A stretch of DNA of 64,000 nucleotides from Heliomicrobium modesticaldum Ice1 (lineage in GTDB: Bacteria; Bacillota; Desulfitobacteriia; Heliobacteriales; Heliobacteriaceae). Made by a program: the position numbers and the translations under genes. Location of the stretch: positions 785,501 through 849,500 of the forward strand of contig NC_010337.2 of the NCBI RefSeq assembly GCF_000019165.1, written 5' to 3'. This document shows positions 33,861 to 42,388 of this stretch, piece after piece; positions within the stretch are counted from its first letter, which is position 1; every line of letters starts with the position of its first letter. Under the pieces are notes generated by a model. That model searched no databases, was not told where the DNA came from, and saw only the letters and a program-made list of their open reading frames with translations.

Positions 33861-34196
33861 CCAAACTGCTTTATTTGTCAACTTTACATTATGACTTTCA
33901 TTTATTTCTAAATTGGCTTTAATCGTTGCTTCGAGATTCGGGTTTGCCTCAAATGCGTATACAACCCCGTTCTCACCAACCAATCGAGACATAGCAATAG
34001 AAATAGCGCCGACATTAGCTCCTATATCGAGTACACAATCACCATCCTTTGCGAAATTTTTTATACCTAGTTGAACAGCAATTTCCCATGGAATATGTTC
34101 CCCGAATTTTTCTACCCCATTTTTAGCCATCATTTCCAATAGTCTCCTTTCGAAAATAACTTTATTCATAGCATCGTATTTTACGTTAACACTCAA
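33861..34196 (-). pseudogene. FkbM-type SAM methyltransferase, N-terminal part
   Basis: About 112 residues remain before the insertion sequence: VLDIGANVGAISIAMSRLVG (SAM motif I) and VVYAFEANPNLEATIKANLE (motif II) are classic for FkbM methyltransferases, which O-methylate sugars. The frame then enters the IS4-like end (33860 and below) and ends 30 residues later. The catalytic C-terminal half is missing, so it is inactive. Start uncertain (TTG 34196 or ATG 34169). AT-rich. Confidence 0.85.
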
Positions 34197-34489
34197 TTCT
34201 TCTATTTAAGTCCTTCTTTCAGGGCACCTATCCCTGCCACCATACCATTACTAACTAATCCATAGGTTTAATTATAATGATTCCCCTGCAAAAAAACTTT
34301 TTTCAAGAGGCTCCTTTGTAATCTCGCCGCCTGTCTGGAATTTGCTGTAATATAAAATGGGATAAAATGGTGTGATCGGTCAAGTGTTTTGGTCAAAAAT
34401 CGGCCATTAATTTTGGACTTTTTTTGGCCATCATGCATGGCCGTTTTTCATTGCCTAATTCCAATCATAACCATTTTCATTCGTGGTTT

Positions 34490-34553
34490 TTGGGTACCCA
34501 TATATCCAAGAATCGCGTTGATTCAATTCGGCCTTGGGCATATGGGTACCCAA
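34490..34553. repeat. 14-bp inverted repeat
   Basis: TTGGGTACCCATAT (34490-34503) is the exact reverse complement of ATATGGGTACCCAA (34540-34553); within the 36-bp loop GAATC/GATTC and CCAAG/CTTGG also pair. It lies in the noncoding part of the IS21 remnant downstream of istB. Function unknown. Confidence 0.85.
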
Positions 34554-34632
34554 ACATACCCGTGAGAGAAAATTGCGTCTTCGGCGCGGTTGTCTGGGGA
34601 AGCCTTGACTCGGCAGGGTTGGCGTTTGGCGC

Positions 34633-34682
34633 CGACGGGAACTCAGGAACAAGGAACCCTGAGTTCCCGTCGGGTTTTCATT
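34633..34682. terminator. Strong 15-bp hairpin after istB
   Basis: CGACGGGAACTCAGG (34633-34647) pairs with CCTGAGTTCCCGTCG (34658-34672), followed on the plus strand by GGTTTTCATTTT. It could stop transcription entering the element; on the minus strand, the istB direction, it has no T run. Confidence 0.7.
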
Positions 34683-34802
34683 TTACCCTGCCGGTCAAGG
34701 CCGCTGCGCGCCGGCAAGCCGGTTCCCCGGTCAACCTGACGATTCCTTATGGGCAAGCAGCATAGAGACCCGCCTCGGGGAATCTAGGAACAATGGGTGG
34801 GG

Positions 34803-34993
34803 TCATGCCGTCAAAAAGGTCTTGCGATGGGTCATCCGGTAGCTGTCCCCGGATAAAGAGAAAAGTTCGCTGTAGTGGACGAGCCGGTCCAGAATGGCGG
34901 TGGTGATCACACTGTCGCCAAAGACTTCAGGCCACTCTTCGAAGCTCTTGTTGGATGTGATGATGACTGATGTTCGCTGGTACAGGTCGTTGA
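34803..34993 (-). pseudogene. istB: IstB (IS21 helper ATPase) C-terminal fragment
   Basis: Reads VNDLYQRTSVIITSNKSFEE, WPEVFGDSVITTAILDRLVH and SGDSYRMTHR, the C-terminal AAA+ part of IstB (sensor 1 ITSN and the arginine-bearing ILDRL). Cut at its 5' side by the IS3-type copy B at 34994. Confidence 0.9.
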
Positions 34994-35116
34994 CGGTGTT
35001 TGTCAAGATAGTTGACGCATGGACCTATGTAAACTTTAATCTATATGCAACCGCCGGTCTTGACAAATGTGCTGTGAATAAATCACCCCGACCGACGGAC
35101 ATACGCCTGTGGAACA

Positions 35117-36280
35117 TTAGCTCTGGTCGGCTTTGCTCAGTCTAGCACATTCGTCAAGACTCTTCGCTTCGCTCCGACCGCAAGCGGCGGCTGCCGGGTT
35201 GCTTAGCATCCGTTTTAAGAACCGGCCCCCTCCCTCGGGAATCCGCCTGTGATCTTCTTTTGTTGGATTTAGGGCCACTTTATCACTCAAGGCCCAGTTT
35301 CGGGTTCCTCTCGCCCAACGTTCGGGGTGACGGTTCCGAGCTTCTTCGTACACCTTGCGGCGTTTCTCCAGAATCTCCAAGGCTCTTCCTTCATGACGTT
35401 GTCGAGGTTTAATAAATTGCAAACCGCTGTGCCGGTGCTTTTCGTTATACCAATAGACAAACTGACTCATCCACTTCCGGGCATCTTGTAGGGTTCCAAA
35501 TCCTTTATACGGGTAGTCCGGACGGTACTTGCAGGTTCTGAATAACGACTCAGAATACGGGTTGTCGTTACTGACACGAGGCCTTGAGAAGGATGAACTG
35601 ACGCCCAACTTTTCGAGCAGAACAAGGAATGAGGATGCCTTCATGGGGCTTCCGTTATCGGAATGAAGCACCAAGGGTTGTCCTTTAATCTTCTCTGAAA
35701 TGACTGCTTTTTTAACCAGTTCAGATGCATACTCTGCGGTTTCCTTCTCCCAAATCTCCCAGCCCACGATGTATCGGCTAAAGATGTCTAAAATCAAGTA
35801 CAGCCGATAATAGATGCCATGGGCAGGGCCGGGAAGCCAACTAATGTCCCAAGACCACACTTGGTTGGGGGCTGTGGCAATGTGTGTTTCCGGTGGACGT
35901 GGGCTCGGCCGTTTGCTTCTTCCTCGATGGTGTTGCTGTTCCGATTCTCGCAGGATTCGATAAATGGTCGACTCGGAGGCGATATATATACCTTTATCGG
36001 CTAAATCAGGAACGATTTGCGATGGAGGCAAACTGCTATATTCCTTTTGATTGACGGTGTTGAGAACCTCTTGTCGCTCTTCTTCGGTCAGCTTGTTCTT
36101 CGGTACGGGACGCTGGGCCAGTGGTCGTCTATCGGCGATTTCATCTCCAGATTTGTTCCACCGTTCATAGGTCCTTCTAGAAATACTCAGTACCTTGCAC
36201 GCCTTTGAAATTTGGGCTCCATTGATATTCGCTTCTTTGATCAGTTCTACGACTGTTCTGCGATCTTGGGCACTGATCAT
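35117..36280 (-). CDS. IS3-type OrfB transposase (integrase core), copy B
   Basis: 387 residues with a complete DDE core: first aspartate in VWSWDISWLPGPAHGIYYRL, second in VLHSDNGSPMKASSF and glutamate in SNDNPYSESLFRTCKYRPDY, followed by the rve tail (FVYWYNEKHRHSGLQFIKPR). The start ATG overlaps orfA (ATGA), so it is made by coupling or by frameshift fusion. Intact, hence possibly the source of copy A. Confidence 0.92.
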   Translation of the reverse strand: MISAQDRRTVVELIKEANINGAQISKACKVLSISRRTYERWNKSGDEIADRRPLAQRPVPKNKLTEEERQEVLNTVNQKEYSSLPPSQIVPDLADKGIYIASESTIYRILRESEQQHHRGRSKRPSPRPPETHIATAPNQVWSWDISWLPGPAHGIYYRLYLILDIFSRYIVGWEIWEKETAEYASELVKKAVISEKIKGQPLVLHSDNGSPMKASSFLVLLEKLGVSSSFSRPRVSNDNPYSESLFRTCKYRPDYPYKGFGTLQDARKWMSQFVYWYNEKHRHSGLQFIKPRQRHEGRALEILEKRRKVYEEARNRHPERWARGTRNWALSDKVALNPTKEDHRRIPEGGGRFLKRMLSNPAAAACGRSEAKSLDECARLSKADQS

Positions 36281-36789
36281 TCGTCCTCTGGCTCCCCCCA
36301 GATCGCTTGGACCTTTTTTTGCAACACCAAAAGAGCTGCCGCTTCTGCCAAGGCTTTTTCCTTCCGACGCAGGTCTCTTTCTAGGCTTTTACTGCGTTTT
36401 TTCTCTTCCCGAAGCTCGGTCTTTAATTCCTTGCTTTCCGCTGTCTGGCGAGCGTTGGCATGAAGACAGGTTTTCCGCCAAGCTTCGATTTGTTCCGGAT
36501 ACAGTCCCTTTTTGCGGCAATACTCACTGAGGTCATTCTCGTTCATGGCGTAGGTTTCCATGACAATAAGGAACTTGTCTTCCGAACTCCATTGCTCTGA
36601 TTCACGCCCATCCCCGGGTGTTGCGTTTCCGTTAATCCGTGCTTCTCGTCTCCATTTGTATAAAGTCACCTCAGTGACACCGGTCTCTTCCGACAGTTCG
36701 GCTACGGTGGCGTTCTCTGGTGGCATCATCCGTCGGACGATGGATTCTTTAAACTCCGGACTGTATTTATGTCCTCGTTGGCCAGTCAT
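36277..36789 (-). CDS. IS3-type OrfA (helix-turn-helix), copy B
   Basis: 170 residues, same protein as OrfA of copy A: N-terminal helix-turn-helix and C-terminal coiled coil. GGGAGG stands ahead of the ATG. It controls or joins OrfB for transposition. Confidence 0.9.
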   Translation of the reverse strand: MTGQRGHKYSPEFKESIVRRMMPPENATVAELSEETGVTEVTLYKWRREARINGNATPGDGRESEQWSSEDKFLIVMETYAMNENDLSEYCRKKGLYPEQIEAWRKTCLHANARQTAESKELKTELREEKKRSKSLERDLRRKEKALAEAAALLVLQKKVQAIWGEPEDE

Positions 36790-36863
36790 GTGTACGTCCT
36801 CCCTAAAGGCTTTTTATAATTATACTCCTTTAGGTCCTACGACAACTAGCCTAACACAGGGGG

Positions 36864-36958
36864 GTCTTGATATTCACGTCGAGGAAACGGGCCACCTTGG
36901 AAGGCTTCAGTCCCTGATCTTTTTGGTGATGAATCTGTGCGTACATTTTCCACCCCAT
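36864..36958 (-). pseudogene. istA: IstA (IS21 transposase) N-terminal fragment
   Basis: MGWKMYAQIHHQKDQGLKPS then KVARFLDVNIKT: the opening helix-turn-helix of IstA. Cut after about 31 residues by the IS3-type copy B end at 36863. Confidence 0.85.
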
Positions 36959-37273
36959 CAATGGATTTCGACGGCCTCCTTGTAATACTGGATGATGTAG
37001 TTGCCGTCTTCTTCTGCCGCGATCAGGTGGCCTGCTGTTGCATTGCTTTCTCAGGCGTGAATCGCTGGCGGTACCCGTTCTGACGACTCGCACATTGTAC
37101 CAGACATCCAAGGAAAGTGACCGTTTTTTGTCCATTTTTAATGGCCAAAATTCATCCCTTTTAGTTTACCGTTCACACAGCTCCGGCTAGGGCTTGGTTA
37201 TGGTAGTTCGTTTTCGGGTTTTCGTTATCCTTCTAGCTTATACCCTCCTGGGGTTACTTTTTGCAGGGGAATC

Positions 37274-38467
37274 TTATAATCGATTTAATATTAAGATTAT
37301 CTCATCAAGTAGATTATGTCCCGTAAATAAAAAGCTATTTATTTGTGCTTCTTTTCCCGCAATAATATCCGTATCTTTATCTCCTAGTAAGAAGCTTGTT
37401 TTTTTATCGATATTAAATTCCTCCATGGCTTTAATAATCAAACCTGAACTTGGCTTTCTACAATCGCATATAATCCGATAAGGCCCTATCCCTTCAGTAG
37501 GGTGGTGAGGACAATAATAGAATTTGTCTATGTGTCCCCCTTGTTCAATCAATTGTTCGTTAATCCATAAATGGAACGCATTTAATTGTTCTTCAGTATA
37601 ATAACCGCGTGCAACACCAGCTTGATTAGTAATCACGATTACATAATATCCAATATCATTTAAATACTTAATCGCCTCAATAGCACCTTGCATCCAATTA
37701 AAATCTTCCTTCTTGTGAACGTATCCTTTATCATAATTTATAACTCCATCTCTATCTAGAAACGCTGCTGGACGCTTTCTATCGGGCAAATCCATCCTTC
37801 CTCTTTCTAAGTCGCAGGGAATACCAATATCAACAAAATAACCATTATAGATATACCCATACATCTGTTCATTGGATACTATTTTCGGCAACACATGATT
37901 CTCTAAAGAACAAGGTATAGAGTCAATGTATTTAAGAATAGACTTACGTACATGGTATATGCCTGAATTAATAAGCGCACTTTTTAAATGAGTTCTTTTC
38001 TCTACAAAAGAAGTCACTCTATTTTCATTATTAATAATTATACTTCCATAACGTTCTGAAGATTTCGAAGGTGTTAAGGCTACTTTAAACTCCCATTTTC
38101 CATGAGGAACACGTACAAGTAAGTCTAAAATATTAAAGTCAAAGAAAGTGTCTCCATTTAGCAATAAAAATTCATCTTCTAATTTATCACTTGCCAGAAG
38201 TAAGGCTCCACCCGTACCCGCAGGCTCTCGTTCAATTGAATAGCGTATTATTACATTCCATCGAGAGCCATCTTGGAAATAATCAATAATGTCGTGGCAC
38301 CTATACCCCACAAGGAGTAAAATATTTTTTATTCCAAAACGTTTTAAATTATTAATGATTAACTCCAAAAAGGGTTTACCACCAATATCCATCATCGGTT
38401 TCGGCATTTTCTTCGTCAGAGTACCTAGACGAGCGCCTAACCCACCAACCAGGATAACGGCTTGCAT
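37274..38467 (-). CDS. Fused heptose-1-P nucleotidyltransferase and heptose bisphosphate phosphatase
   Basis: 397 residues in two domains. Residues 1-225: nucleotidyltransferase (ILVGGLGARLGTLTKKMPKP, LLNGDTFFDFN), the HddC type that makes GDP-heptose. Residues 230-397: HAD phosphatase of the GmhB type (FLDRDGVINYDKGYVHKKED, VITNQAGVARGYYTEEQL, the zinc-binding YYCPHHP with CDCRKPSSG, FLLGDKDTDI), which removes the 7-phosphate from heptose 1,7-bisphosphate. Together with GmhA and HddA in the same cluster this completes the route from sedoheptulose 7-phosphate to GDP-D-glycero-alpha-D-manno-heptose. Its stop codon lies in the target duplication of the nested element. Confidence 0.9.
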   Translation of the reverse strand: MQAVILVGGLGARLGTLTKKMPKPMMDIGGKPFLELIINNLKRFGIKNILLLVGYRCHDIIDYFQDGSRWNVIIRYSIEREPAGTGGALLLASDKLEDEFLLLNGDTFFDFNILDLLVRVPHGKWEFKVALTPSKSSERYGSIIINNENRVTSFVEKRTHLKSALINSGIYHVRKSILKYIDSIPCSLENHVLPKIVSNEQMYGYIYNGYFVDIGIPCDLERGRMDLPDRKRPAAFLDRDGVINYDKGYVHKKEDFNWMQGAIEAIKYLNDIGYYVIVITNQAGVARGYYTEEQLNAFHLWINEQLIEQGGHIDKFYYCPHHPTEGIGPYRIICDCRKPSSGLIIKAMEEFNIDKKTSFLLGDKDTDIIAGKEAQINSFLFTGHNLLDEIILILNRL

Positions 38468-38474
38468 TTAATTA

Positions 38475-39590
38475 TCACACTTTCCTAAGTTTAATCAAAT
38501 ACGGTTCCACTTTTTTAAATTGATTATCCCAATTAAGCTCATTTACAGCAGCAATCTTACAGTTTTCAACCATTTTTGCGTACTTAGTAGTACCCAATAG
38601 TCTATTAGCTGTCATTAACGTAGTAAGAAATGACTTTAGGCTCCAATCTTCCATTAAAAGACCACATTCATATTGGGTTATAATTGATTTGCATTGAGGA
38701 TGAGGCGCAGACAAAGGTGGAACTCCGTCAAAAATAGACTCAAAAAACTTATTCGGACAGGCAAATAAATAACTTTCGTTTATTGGGTTCCATGATACTA
38801 TACTATAGGAATAGTGTTTTCTTATTTGAGATAATCTCTTATTATCTACATATCCCATGTAACGTATTGCACCTGTTGACTCTGTTAAACTCTGAAATAA
38901 AAAGTCGCTATTGTCCCCTGATATCTTACCATATAAATCAATGTTAATTTTTTGTATTCGACTATCAAGATAATAATTACCAAAAGTCTTTACAAAATCA
39001 ATAGTTCCTTGGTAGAGAATACGTCCATTTCTTTCGTCAACATTCCTAATACTAAAATTATCTTTTGACATTGCAATGTTATAAAGAATCTCAGAGGGTA
39101 TTTTTTTAAATCCACAATGCTCAATATCTTTAACCGCACGATTTTCCTCTGGATAAACAACCAAATCTATAATACCTTCAAAATGACGATTCATTTCAAG
39201 CTCGAATATACCATACAAGTGCACCATTTCGTAATTGTAGTATATCGTAAATTTAGGTTTGCGCTTTAACTTATATAGAATAGGTAACGAATACGTACAA
39301 AAAACAATTAGAATATCCGGTTGTAGACGGTTTACTAATTGCGCGGCCTTATTAATATATTCTAGTCTCCCTTGGCTTGTATGCGGATGGTATTGGGTAT
39401 ATACTCGATTAATAACTAGATCTTCAAAGTGATCATGTACAGGAGGTGATTCAGGTTGATCCGGTTCAAGAATATAGCCTGTTGCTAAGATTCCTACATT
39501 TACGTAATAATTATAAATTGACTGTATAAATGCAGGCACTTGCGGACTTCCGTATCCAATACTGACATCGGAAACCCCAACAATCTTCAA
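38475..39590 (-). CDS. Glycosyltransferase, GT4-like
   Basis: 371 residues. N terminus KIVGVSDVSIGYGSPQVPAF with RLQPDILIVFCTYSLPILYK; C-terminal domain with GRILYQGTIDFVKTFGNYYL, GAIRYMGYVDNKRLSQIRKH and FACPNKFFESIFDGVPPLSA, the donor-binding part of GT4 enzymes. It would transfer one sugar, perhaps the heptose, to the growing glycan. TTG at 39588-39590 is chosen (AAAGGGTGTGA before it); the ATG at 39614 would overlap the upstream gene. AT-rich like its neighbours. Confidence 0.82.
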   Translation of the reverse strand: MKIVGVSDVSIGYGSPQVPAFIQSIYNYYVNVGILATGYILEPDQPESPPVHDHFEDLVINRVYTQYHPHTSQGRLEYINKAAQLVNRLQPDILIVFCTYSLPILYKLKRKPKFTIYYNYEMVHLYGIFELEMNRHFEGIIDLVVYPEENRAVKDIEHCGFKKIPSEILYNIAMSKDNFSIRNVDERNGRILYQGTIDFVKTFGNYYLDSRIQKINIDLYGKISGDNSDFLFQSLTESTGAIRYMGYVDNKRLSQIRKHYSYSIVSWNPINESYLFACPNKFFESIFDGVPPLSAPHPQCKSIITQYECGLLMEDWSLKSFLTTLMTANRLLGTTKYAKMVENCKIAAVNELNWDNQFKKVEPYLIKLRKV

Positions 39591-39594
39591 ATCT

Positions 39595-41724
39595 TCACAC
39601 CCTTTCAATAACATTGCTATTGTTTATCAATTGGCGAACTAGTTTATTTGGATTATGAAGTTCTCTCCATGCTAAAGAGAACTTTTGACTTGTAGACTTA
39701 TAGTGCTCATAGTTTTCGATAACTTCAATTAGCCTTTCAGGTATATCTTCTAACCTATCATAAATAACACCAACTGAGCTAATAGGAAAGGTTTTTTCAA
39801 CTGAATTGTAAAACTCTAATTCAACATCTCTTAAAAGTAATCCATACTCGCTAAAAGCGTTTGATAAGCTAACAATTACAAATGCTGTTTTTTCTTCTAA
39901 AGAAAATACTGTAGAAATGTCACCTTTAGACCTATTCCCTACTGAAGTAAACTCCTCTTTTAGTAAAATGCAATTATTATCGTATTGCCTTAGAATAACT
40001 CGTACGTATGAACCTTTTTTATTCTCGCTTCCCTGTCTATACGAAATAAATAAATAGTTTGCTGTATCCTCCCGATCTACTTTACAGGACGTTTTTCTGG
40101 AATTGCCCCACACAATTAGTTCATTATTAAATGTCTTAGGAATTTTTTTCTTATCCGTTGTATCTTTGGTATCTCTAATCTCATCTTCTAATAAGTTTTC
40201 CACATCAAGTGTTAGTTCATTAAGCAGCTCATATTCCTTTCTCCATTCTAAGTCACTCATCTGATATTGCTTAACGAGACACATTTTTTGCTTAAGGGAA
40301 TCATTGTAGCTAAAGATTTCCTCGGTTATCTGGTCTGACATCCAACTTCCCGAAGGTACAATAACGGGGATACCGCAGGTTAGATATTCTACGAGTGCCC
40401 CTGAACTCCTCGCATAATAGTTGTCTCTATCATAGAGAACCAACCCAACGTCTGCGGATAAAACAAGGTCTTTATATTCCTCTGACTTCAGAGGCTCTTT
40501 AATAATAGATACTCCTTTTTCGTATTTCATTAGTTGCTCTCTAGCGTAAACAACACTCGCCTGATATTCAAATTGCTTAAAACTAAAGTTTGACTGAAAT
40601 ATAAATTCTATCTTTTCCGACATAACGTAATTTTGATATAGATTCCTTACAATGGATGGAAGTAACTGATATCCCTTTTCCGAACGAGCATCTCCTGCAT
40701 AAACGACTCGAAGCGGCCTGTCTCTTTTATATTGATCCAACGTCTTAAAGAAATCATTGTTTACTGGAATGGGTAGTGTCAAAAATGGAACGGCATGCAG
40801 CTCATTATATTGATAGGTTAGTTTATCTGTATCGGTATAAAACTTAATATTTAAATTTCCTGTCCGTTCACGAAAACCAATAAGCATTTTTCTAAAGCTT
40901 TGCACATTTCCTTTTTGATTTTCATATTCCGCTTCCCGTCCAACAAATATGTTTCTTCGATAAAGTAGGTGCCATGTTGCCCTTGTTGAGTTCTGTTCAG
41001 ATTTGAAGAATTCACCAATTCCTAACATATCATATTCTGATAATGTAGGAATAAAAACTATATCATCCGAATGTAATTCAATGTAACTACACAACTTTCT
41101 AGTCCCACGCTCAAAAGCCTTAATTCTCGAAATCTTGTGCATACGTGATAACAACCGATTTCGATTACGGTTAATAAAGTTTATTGGAAGGACCAGCGAT
41201 TTCAAAAGCTCAAAGAAGGCACGAGTCAGTGTCCCAATCCACGAGCCTTTCACTATCATATAAGCTGCTTCTATAAATCTTTTTATCCCCCGTGCCAAAG
41301 CCAAAAAGTAAACCAAGGGCATGAGCAATAAACCTTTAATGACGAGTGTTCTTAGATTATAGGATTGACCAGACAGATATTCCTCCGGATTATTTCTCGC
41401 GAGCCAAAGTATACCCATATCTGAGTAATAGAGCCTAAACTTTATTTTGAATAATAGTTTATTATAGCTTTTTTTGATTTTTTTAAATAGGTTAAACCCA
41501 TCTTTCATTTCATTGGAAATACCCCAAAAATCGTATTTATAGATGGGGTATATTTCAAACCCTAATTCCTTTTTCTCCTCTTCGGACAAGTCTAAACTGC
41601 GATTAGTCGCTAAAATAGGGTGATATCCCAGTTCCCGAGCAGCTCGAAGCACATGGAGGGCGTATTCAAAGTAATGCCCACCATATTTTCTAATGGAATG
41701 GTCTATCAGAATAAATTTCTTCAT
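39595..41724 (-). CDS. Large glycosyltransferase with inserted beta-domain
   Basis: 709 residues. N terminus MKKFILIDHSIRKYGGHYFE is the acceptor domain start seen in many GT4-like enzymes; the donor domain follows at about 340-480 (VVYAGDARSEKGYQLLPSIV, LVLSADVGLVLYDRDNYYAR, SSGALVEYLTCGIPVIVPSG). Between this and the final helix (AWRELHNPNKLVRQLINN), residues about 520-650 form an extra beta-rich region (ANYLFISYRQGSENKKGSYV, GLLLRDVELEFYNSVEKTFP) that resembles a carbohydrate-binding sandwich. Residues 140-170 may dip into the membrane. The ATG at 41724 has GAGGGG 5 nt before it. Confidence 0.78.
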   Translation of the reverse strand: MKKFILIDHSIRKYGGHYFEYALHVLRAARELGYHPILATNRSLDLSEEEKKELGFEIYPIYKYDFWGISNEMKDGFNLFKKIKKSYNKLLFKIKFRLYYSDMGILWLARNNPEEYLSGQSYNLRTLVIKGLLLMPLVYFLALARGIKRFIEAAYMIVKGSWIGTLTRAFFELLKSLVLPINFINRNRNRLLSRMHKISRIKAFERGTRKLCSYIELHSDDIVFIPTLSEYDMLGIGEFFKSEQNSTRATWHLLYRRNIFVGREAEYENQKGNVQSFRKMLIGFRERTGNLNIKFYTDTDKLTYQYNELHAVPFLTLPIPVNNDFFKTLDQYKRDRPLRVVYAGDARSEKGYQLLPSIVRNLYQNYVMSEKIEFIFQSNFSFKQFEYQASVVYAREQLMKYEKGVSIIKEPLKSEEYKDLVLSADVGLVLYDRDNYYARSSGALVEYLTCGIPVIVPSGSWMSDQITEEIFSYNDSLKQKMCLVKQYQMSDLEWRKEYELLNELTLDVENLLEDEIRDTKDTTDKKKIPKTFNNELIVWGNSRKTSCKVDREDTANYLFISYRQGSENKKGSYVRVILRQYDNNCILLKEEFTSVGNRSKGDISTVFSLEEKTAFVIVSLSNAFSEYGLLLRDVELEFYNSVEKTFPISSVGVIYDRLEDIPERLIEVIENYEHYKSTSQKFSLAWRELHNPNKLVRQLINNSNVIERV

Positions 41725-41726
41725 CA

Positions 41727-42317
41727 TTACCCCTCATTGCTACTGTTCTGGTAAAGATACTGCTCGATCAGTTCGCTAAGCACATGGATGATAAAAATAT
41801 GACATTCTTGTATACGAGGAGTCAAAACTGAAGGAACCCGGATTAGTACATCACATAGCTCTGCCATCCGGCCGCCTGTTAAGCCGGCTAAACCGATTGT
41901 AATACAACCCATATCTCTAGCTTTTTGCAAGGCTAATATGATGTTCTCAGAATTTCCTGATGTGCTAATCGCAAATAAAACGTCTCCGGGACGTACAGAT
42001 GCTTCAACCTGTCTTTCAAAGACTTTGTCAAAGGCGTAATCGTTGCCGATGCAAGTTAAAATAGAGGTATTCGTTGTTAATGCCACAAAACGAAATGGCT
42101 TGCGTTCCTTTAGAAAGCGCCCTACCATTTCTCCGACAAAATGCTGGGAATCGGCGGCAGAGCCGCCGTTTCCCAAGACATAAACCGCGCCATCTTTACG
42201 GATGCAATCAATGATCATCTGCGCGGCCGACTCGATGGACGCCATCGTGTCTTCGTCTATAGATTGAAACAGAGCTACTACCTGTCCGATTCGTTCCTTG
42301 ATCAGCTCACGCATCAT
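41727..42317 (-). CDS. gmhA: Sedoheptulose 7-phosphate isomerase
   Basis: About 196 residues, SIS-domain isomerase. The GmhA signatures are clear: VYVLGNGGSAADSQHFVGEM, FVALTTNTSILTCIGNDYAF, FAISTSGNSENIILAL and the C-terminal ECHIFIIHVLSELIE with the metal-binding histidine. It turns sedoheptulose 7-phosphate into D-glycero-D-manno-heptose 7-phosphate, the first step of the heptose pathway. Start uncertain: ATG 42317/42314 or GTG 42329. The stop touches the start of the next glycosyltransferase (TAATG). Confidence 0.93.
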   Translation of the reverse strand: MMRELIKERIGQVVALFQSIDEDTMASIESAAQMIIDCIRKDGAVYVLGNGGSAADSQHFVGEMVGRFLKERKPFRFVALTTNTSILTCIGNDYAFDKVFERQVEASVRPGDVLFAISTSGNSENIILALQKARDMGCITIGLAGLTGGRMAELCDVLIRVPSVLTPRIQECHIFIIHVLSELIEQYLYQNSSNEG

Positions 42318-42388
42318 TAAACATATCACTCATCTCTTTTAATTCGATATTACTTTAGTGAAACTTCTTTCCAGTGATACGCTATTCT

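Larger units (their letters stand above)
34994..36863 (-). mobile_element. IS3-type element, copy B, complete
   Basis: 1.87 kb with the same ends as copy A (CGGTGTTTGTC at 34994, CCCCCTGTGTTAGG read inward from 36863). Flanks TTGA and GTCT do not match, which fits deletion of the adjoining IS21 DNA after insertion. Contains overlapping orfA and orfB. Confidence 0.88.
34371..37177 (-). mobile_element. IS21-family remnant, middle layer
   Basis: Its ends read TGTGATCGGTCAAG at 34371 and TGTGAACGGTAAAC inward from 37177, with a second match further in (GGCCATTAA and TGGAC), typical of the multiple end repeats of IS21. The istA start and istB end survive on the minus strand; everything between has been lost and replaced by the IS3-type copy B. 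Confidence 0.82.
34279..37273 (-). mobile_element. IS1182-type element, outer shell of a three-level nest
   Basis: Both ends read GATTCCCCTGCAAAAA inward (34279 and 37273), the same as the complete element at 46095-48042. Homology covers 34279-34370 (transposase 3' end side) and 37178-37273 (5' side); the transposase gene is gone. The target duplication TTATAAT is still perfect at 34272-34278 and 37274-37280. The interior is the IS21 remnant. The right-hand duplication includes the hddC-gmhB stop codon TAA. Confidence 0.9.

Noticed and set aside
34424-34765. Plus-strand 113-residue frame in the IS21 remnant
   Set aside because: Covers two large hairpins and has no family resemblance; noncoding element DNA.
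42329-42388. Riboswitch or attenuator ahead of gmhA
   Set aside because: The gap is too short and no stable stem or T run is visible.
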